Below are positions 53,780 through 56,561 of a DNA stretch of 56,561 nt, piece after piece. Positions within the stretch are counted from its first letter, which is position 1. The number at the start of each line of letters is the position of its first letter. The DNA lies in NCBI GenBank assembly GCA_913019965.1, contig CAJVZR010000019.1:1-56561 (forward strand), given 5' to 3'. The position numbers and the translations under genes were made by a program. The notes under the pieces are model-generated. The model saw nothing but the letters and a program-made list of their open reading frames with translations. It was not told the origin of the DNA and ran no database searches. This stretch comes from an uncultured Oleispira sp. GTDB taxonomy: Bacteria > Pseudomonadota > Gammaproteobacteria > Pseudomonadales > Oceanobacteraceae.

Positions 53780-54478
53780 TTATATCGCCAATAGTTCTTT
53801 AGCTTCCGTAGATTCTGCCAACTCATGGCCAGCCCCCGTCGCGACTACACGGCCACGCTCAAGAATAATGAACTCATCGGCTAATTCCGCCGCAAACTCT
53901 AGATATTGCTCTACCAACACGATGGCCATCTCACCACGATCCCGCAGCAGCTCAATCACTTTACCTATATCCTTAATAACAGAAGGCTGAATACCTTCGG
54001 TCGGCTCATCAAGAATCAACATTTTCGGCTTCAGCAATAGCGCACGAGCAATGGCCAGCTGTTGCTGCTGACCACCGGATAGGTCACCACCACGGCGCTT
54101 GAGCATTTTCTGCAAAACAGGGAATAGCGCGAACACTTCTGGGTCTATCTTACGCTGGCTTTTAGGGAGGGCTGAAAATGCGGTTTCTAAGTTCTCTTCT
54201 ACCGTGAGCTGAGAAAAAACATCACGACCCTGTGGCACATACGCAATACCCTGGCGGGCACGATCAAATGGCGCTTGGCCATTAATATCTTTGCCCATCC
54301 ACTCGATTTCACCTTTGCCCGCAGACAAGTGCCCCGATAACGCTTTCATTAAGGTGGTTTTACCCACACCGTTACGCCCGAGCACACAGGTTACTTTTCC
54401 GACTTCGGCATCCATCGATACATTGTATAAGGCTTGGCTTGCACCATAAGACACATCAACATTTTTAACTTTCAACAT
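53780..54478 (-). CDS. urtE: Urea ABC transporter ATP-binding protein UrtE
   Basis: A 232-aa LivF-type ATPase. Walker A is GRNGVGKTT, the signature is LSGGQQQQLAIARALL and Walker B is MLILDEPTEGIQPS. AYVPQGRDVFSQLTVEENLE is the family Q-loop region. With UrtC and UrtD just upstream it completes the importer of urea and short amides. It starts two bases after urtD ends. Confidence 0.94.
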   Translation of the reverse strand: MLKVKNVDVSYGASQALYNVSMDAEVGKVTCVLGRNGVGKTTLMKALSGHLSAGKGEIEWMGKDINGQAPFDRARQGIAYVPQGRDVFSQLTVEENLETAFSALPKSQRKIDPEVFALFPVLQKMLKRRGGDLSGGQQQQLAIARALLLKPKMLILDEPTEGIQPSVIKDIGKVIELLRDRGEMAIVLVEQYLEFAAELADEFIILERGRVVATGAGHELAESTEAKELLAI

Positions 54479-54480
54479 AA

Positions 54481-55290
54481 TTAGCGTCCTAGATACTTTT
54501 CAATAACGTCTTCATTGGCTTTCACTTCTTGCAAAGTACCTTCGGCCAATACGCTGCCTTCATTTAATACAGTCACCTTGCAGTTCAGGGCATCAATGAA
54601 GTCCATGTCGTGCTCAACCACCATCAATGAATGTGTTTTGGCTAAGGTTTTAAAAAGCTCAGCGGTTTTCATGGTTTCTTCATCCGTCATACCCGCTGCA
54701 GGTTCATCAATTAATAGCAGCTCAGGTTCTTGCCCTAACAACATACCAATTTCTAACCACTGCTTTTGACCGTGGGATAAATTCCCCGCGAGATCATCGG
54801 CTTTTTCAGCCATATCGATTAAGACTAGAATCTCATCTAGCTTTAATTTTTGCTCGGGACTTAACTTATGAAACAGCGACTGCCAAATAGAGCGCCCGCC
54901 TTTTAGCGACATCTCCAGGTTTTCAAAAATGGTTAGGCTTTCAATCACACTCGGCTTCTGGAATTTACGCCCAACACCCAAATTCGCCACATCGGCTTCA
55001 TCGTATTGGGTTAGGTCATAATCCGTAGTGGACTGACTGCCTTTATTAGCAGAAGTATTAAAAGTAATAATGCCTTCATCAGGTCGGGTCTTACCGGTGA
55101 TCACATCCATCATGGTGGTTTTACCCGCACCGTTAGGGCCGATAATGGCGCGCATCTCACCTTTTTCAATCGTTAAAGAAAGATTATTCAGCGCTTTAAA
55201 ACCATCAAAGCTCACACTCACACCATCAAGATATAGCACAGGCGAGTTATCTATGTGTTTGCTCGTTGCATTACTAAGGGAATTGCTCAT
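54481..55290 (-). CDS. urtD: Urea ABC transporter ATP-binding protein UrtD
   Basis: A 269-aa LivG-type ATPase. Walker A is GPNGAGKTT, the signature is LSHGQKQWLEIGMLL (typical of UrtD) and Walker B is LLLIDEPAAGMTDEE. The N-terminal 20 residues are variable. It overlaps urtC by four bases (55287-55290), which implies coupled translation. Confidence 0.95.
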   Translation of the reverse strand: MSNSLSNATSKHIDNSPVLYLDGVSVSFDGFKALNNLSLTIEKGEMRAIIGPNGAGKTTMMDVITGKTRPDEGIITFNTSANKGSQSTTDYDLTQYDEADVANLGVGRKFQKPSVIESLTIFENLEMSLKGGRSIWQSLFHKLSPEQKLKLDEILVLIDMAEKADDLAGNLSHGQKQWLEIGMLLGQEPELLLIDEPAAGMTDEETMKTAELFKTLAKTHSLMVVEHDMDFIDALNCKVTVLNEGSVLAEGTLQEVKANEDVIEKYLGR

Positions 55291-56471
55291 GCTTTTTCTC
55301 CTTCCGCTAGATCGCCAACTTGTAACTTACTCATTTTCTTAGCGGCCAGTTTGTCAGCCATTTGCTGCCATAAACCAATAATGCCTTTCGGTAGATAAAG
55401 TGTGGTCAGCACAAACAAACCACCCAGCATGAACAACCAGATTTCAGCAAACGCACCAGTGAAATAGGTTTTGGCATAGTTCACTAAGATAGCGCCAATC
55501 ACCGCACCAAATAACGTTCCACGACCACCCACAGCGACCCAGATAATCATCTCGATAGAAAGTAATGGAGCAAACTCGCCAGGATTAATAATTCCTACTT
55601 GCGGAACATAAAGTGCCCCAGCAACCCCAGCTAGCATAGCAGAGACAACAAAGACGAATAGCTTGAAGTACTCAACTCGATACCCCAAGAAACGTGCACG
55701 AGTTTCACTATCACGAATAGCGATTAAAACTCGACCCAATTTAGAGGTAACAATAAAGCGACTGATTAAATAACCAATCATCAAAGCCAAAGCTGAGCAG
55801 AAAAACAAACCTGCGCGCGTAGTATCCGCTTGCAGATCAAAACCCAGAATATCTTTAAAATCAGTTAAACCATTATTACCACCAAAGCCCATATCGTTAC
55901 GGAAGAAGGCCAACATCAGCGCATAAGTTAATGCCTGGGTAATAATAGAAAGATAAACCCCCGTCACTCGTGAACGGAAAGCTAAAGCACCAAAGACAAA
56001 GGCCAATATACCTGGCGCTAATAGCACCATCACCATGGCAAAGCTGAAGTTATCGAAACCTAACCAATACCAAGGTAGCTCTTGCCAATTTAAGAACACC
56101 ATAAAATCCGGTAAATCCGGGTTACCATAAACGCCACGATCGCCGATCTGCATCATTAAGTACATACCCATGGCATAACCGCCAAGAGCAAAAAAAGCAC
56201 CGTGACCCAAACTTAAAATCCCGCAATAGCCCCAAATTAAATCAACTGATACCGCGAGTAAGGCATAGCATAAATACTTACCTAATAACGTCATGGTATA
56301 GGTCGACACATGGAAGATAGAACTTTCAGGGACGAATAAATTTAATAGCGGAACAAGAATCGCTAAAGCGGCAAGTACGGCTAATAAACGGCGACCGCCT
56401 TTATCGTTCATTAATAAGGTCGTTAATGGACCCAGCTTCATATTTGAAGAGCTTGTATTAGTTTGTTTCAT
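55287..56471 (-). CDS. urtC: Urea ABC transporter permease UrtC
   Basis: A 394-aa LivM-type permease. ATG 56471 is chosen since AAAGGAG lies eight bases upstream; an ATG at 56504 lies within the urtB end and is rejected. There are about ten helices. DLIWGYCGILSLGHGAFFALGGYAMGMYLM is the permease signature, split here as GYCGILSLGHGAFFALGGYA, and AVGGRGTLFGAVIGA and IAIRDSETRARFLGY are further UrtC blocks. It forms the membrane channel with UrtB. Confidence 0.95.
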   Translation of the reverse strand: MKQTNTSSSNMKLGPLTTLLMNDKGGRRLLAVLAALAILVPLLNLFVPESSIFHVSTYTMTLLGKYLCYALLAVSVDLIWGYCGILSLGHGAFFALGGYAMGMYLMMQIGDRGVYGNPDLPDFMVFLNWQELPWYWLGFDNFSFAMVMVLLAPGILAFVFGALAFRSRVTGVYLSIITQALTYALMLAFFRNDMGFGGNNGLTDFKDILGFDLQADTTRAGLFFCSALALMIGYLISRFIVTSKLGRVLIAIRDSETRARFLGYRVEYFKLFVFVVSAMLAGVAGALYVPQVGIINPGEFAPLLSIEMIIWVAVGGRGTLFGAVIGAILVNYAKTYFTGAFAEIWLFMLGGLFVLTTLYLPKGIIGLWQQMADKLAAKKMSKLQVGDLAEGEKA

Positions 56472-56484
56472 AATTAATTCTCCT

Positions 56485-56561
56485 TTAACCGTTATCAACT
56501 GCACGGCCTTTCAGAGCGAATAAACCCCGAGGACGTTTTTGGATGAATAAAATAATGAAAA
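56485..56561 (-). CDS. urtB: Urea ABC transporter permease UrtB, C-terminal end (partial)
   Basis: The last 24 codons and a TAA at 56487-56485 are present. They encode FIILFIQKRPRGLFALKGR and then AVDNG. QKRPRGLFALKGR is the usual C-terminus of UrtB. The rest lies beyond the window edge. It is 13 bases upstream of urtC, so the expected urtA-urtB-urtC-urtD-urtE order holds as far as visible. Confidence 0.88.
   Translation of the reverse strand, partial: FIILFIQKRPRGLFALKGRAVDNG

Overview
The window looks like a chromosomal segment of a marine gammaproteobacterium of the Oceanospirillales/Pseudomonadales type. This rests on gene content and order: algZ-algR-hemC-hemD-hemX-hemY, cyaA-lptM-lysA-dapF-DUF484-HAD, ubiD next to a ferredoxin-type flavin reductase, and glnK-amtB-sutA are all arrangements known from Pseudomonas and relatives. 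By eye the sequence is moderately AT-rich. Genus cannot be fixed from sequence alone. No tRNA, rRNA or CRISPR array was seen.

Layout. 1-2.9 kb: accessory DNA. The 3' end of a transposase is followed by four or five promoterless small genes separated by attC-like sites. This is the body of an integron cassette array, with no integrase in the window. 2.9-5.5 kb (minus strand): a glutathione-peroxidase-like secreted protein, an Fe-S bacterial cryptochrome/photolyase and a TIGR03643 protein, a set that suggests light and oxidative stress. 5.6-12 kb: an orphan periplasmic binding protein, a GST-like protein, a LysR regulator divergent from a thioesterase, and a membrane c-di-GMP enzyme with an NMT1/THI5-type sensor, a degenerate GGDEF and an intact EAL domain. 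12-19.5 kb: a DAO-type oxidoreductase and a TonB-dependent receptor, divergent from a DUF885 hydrolase that is coupled to a FetB-like permease, then an SPFH protein.

19.5-29.9 kb: housekeeping and small accessory genes: TIGR02444, ABC-F ATPase, hemW, a secreted beta-propeller, a second orphan binding protein, a PA4642-family protein, trmB, DUF423, ubiD and its flavin reductase. 29.9-36 kb (minus): the heme operon behind the AlgZ/AlgR two-component pair. 36-44.2 kb (plus): argH, cyaA, the small lipoprotein lptM, lysA, dapF, DUF484 and a HAD phosphatase. xerC, expected between the last two, is absent.

44.2-50.3 kb (minus): a tiny membrane protein and two large surface proteins. One has a beta-propeller and a sorting-signal-like C-terminus. 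The other is an Ig-like lipoprotein with a potentially structured mRNA leader. 50.5-56.5 kb (minus): a nitrogen island. urtB (partial), urtC, urtD and urtE encode a urea/amide ABC importer, followed by a TorF-family porin behind a clear -24/-12 sigma-54 promoter, then glnK, amtB and a SutA-like RNA-polymerase-binding protein. The most notable features are the cassette array, the sigma-54/nitrogen island with a porin ahead of glnK-amtB, the two uncharacterised surface proteins, and two short genes (lptM and the 39-aa membrane protein) that simple ORF cut-offs miss.
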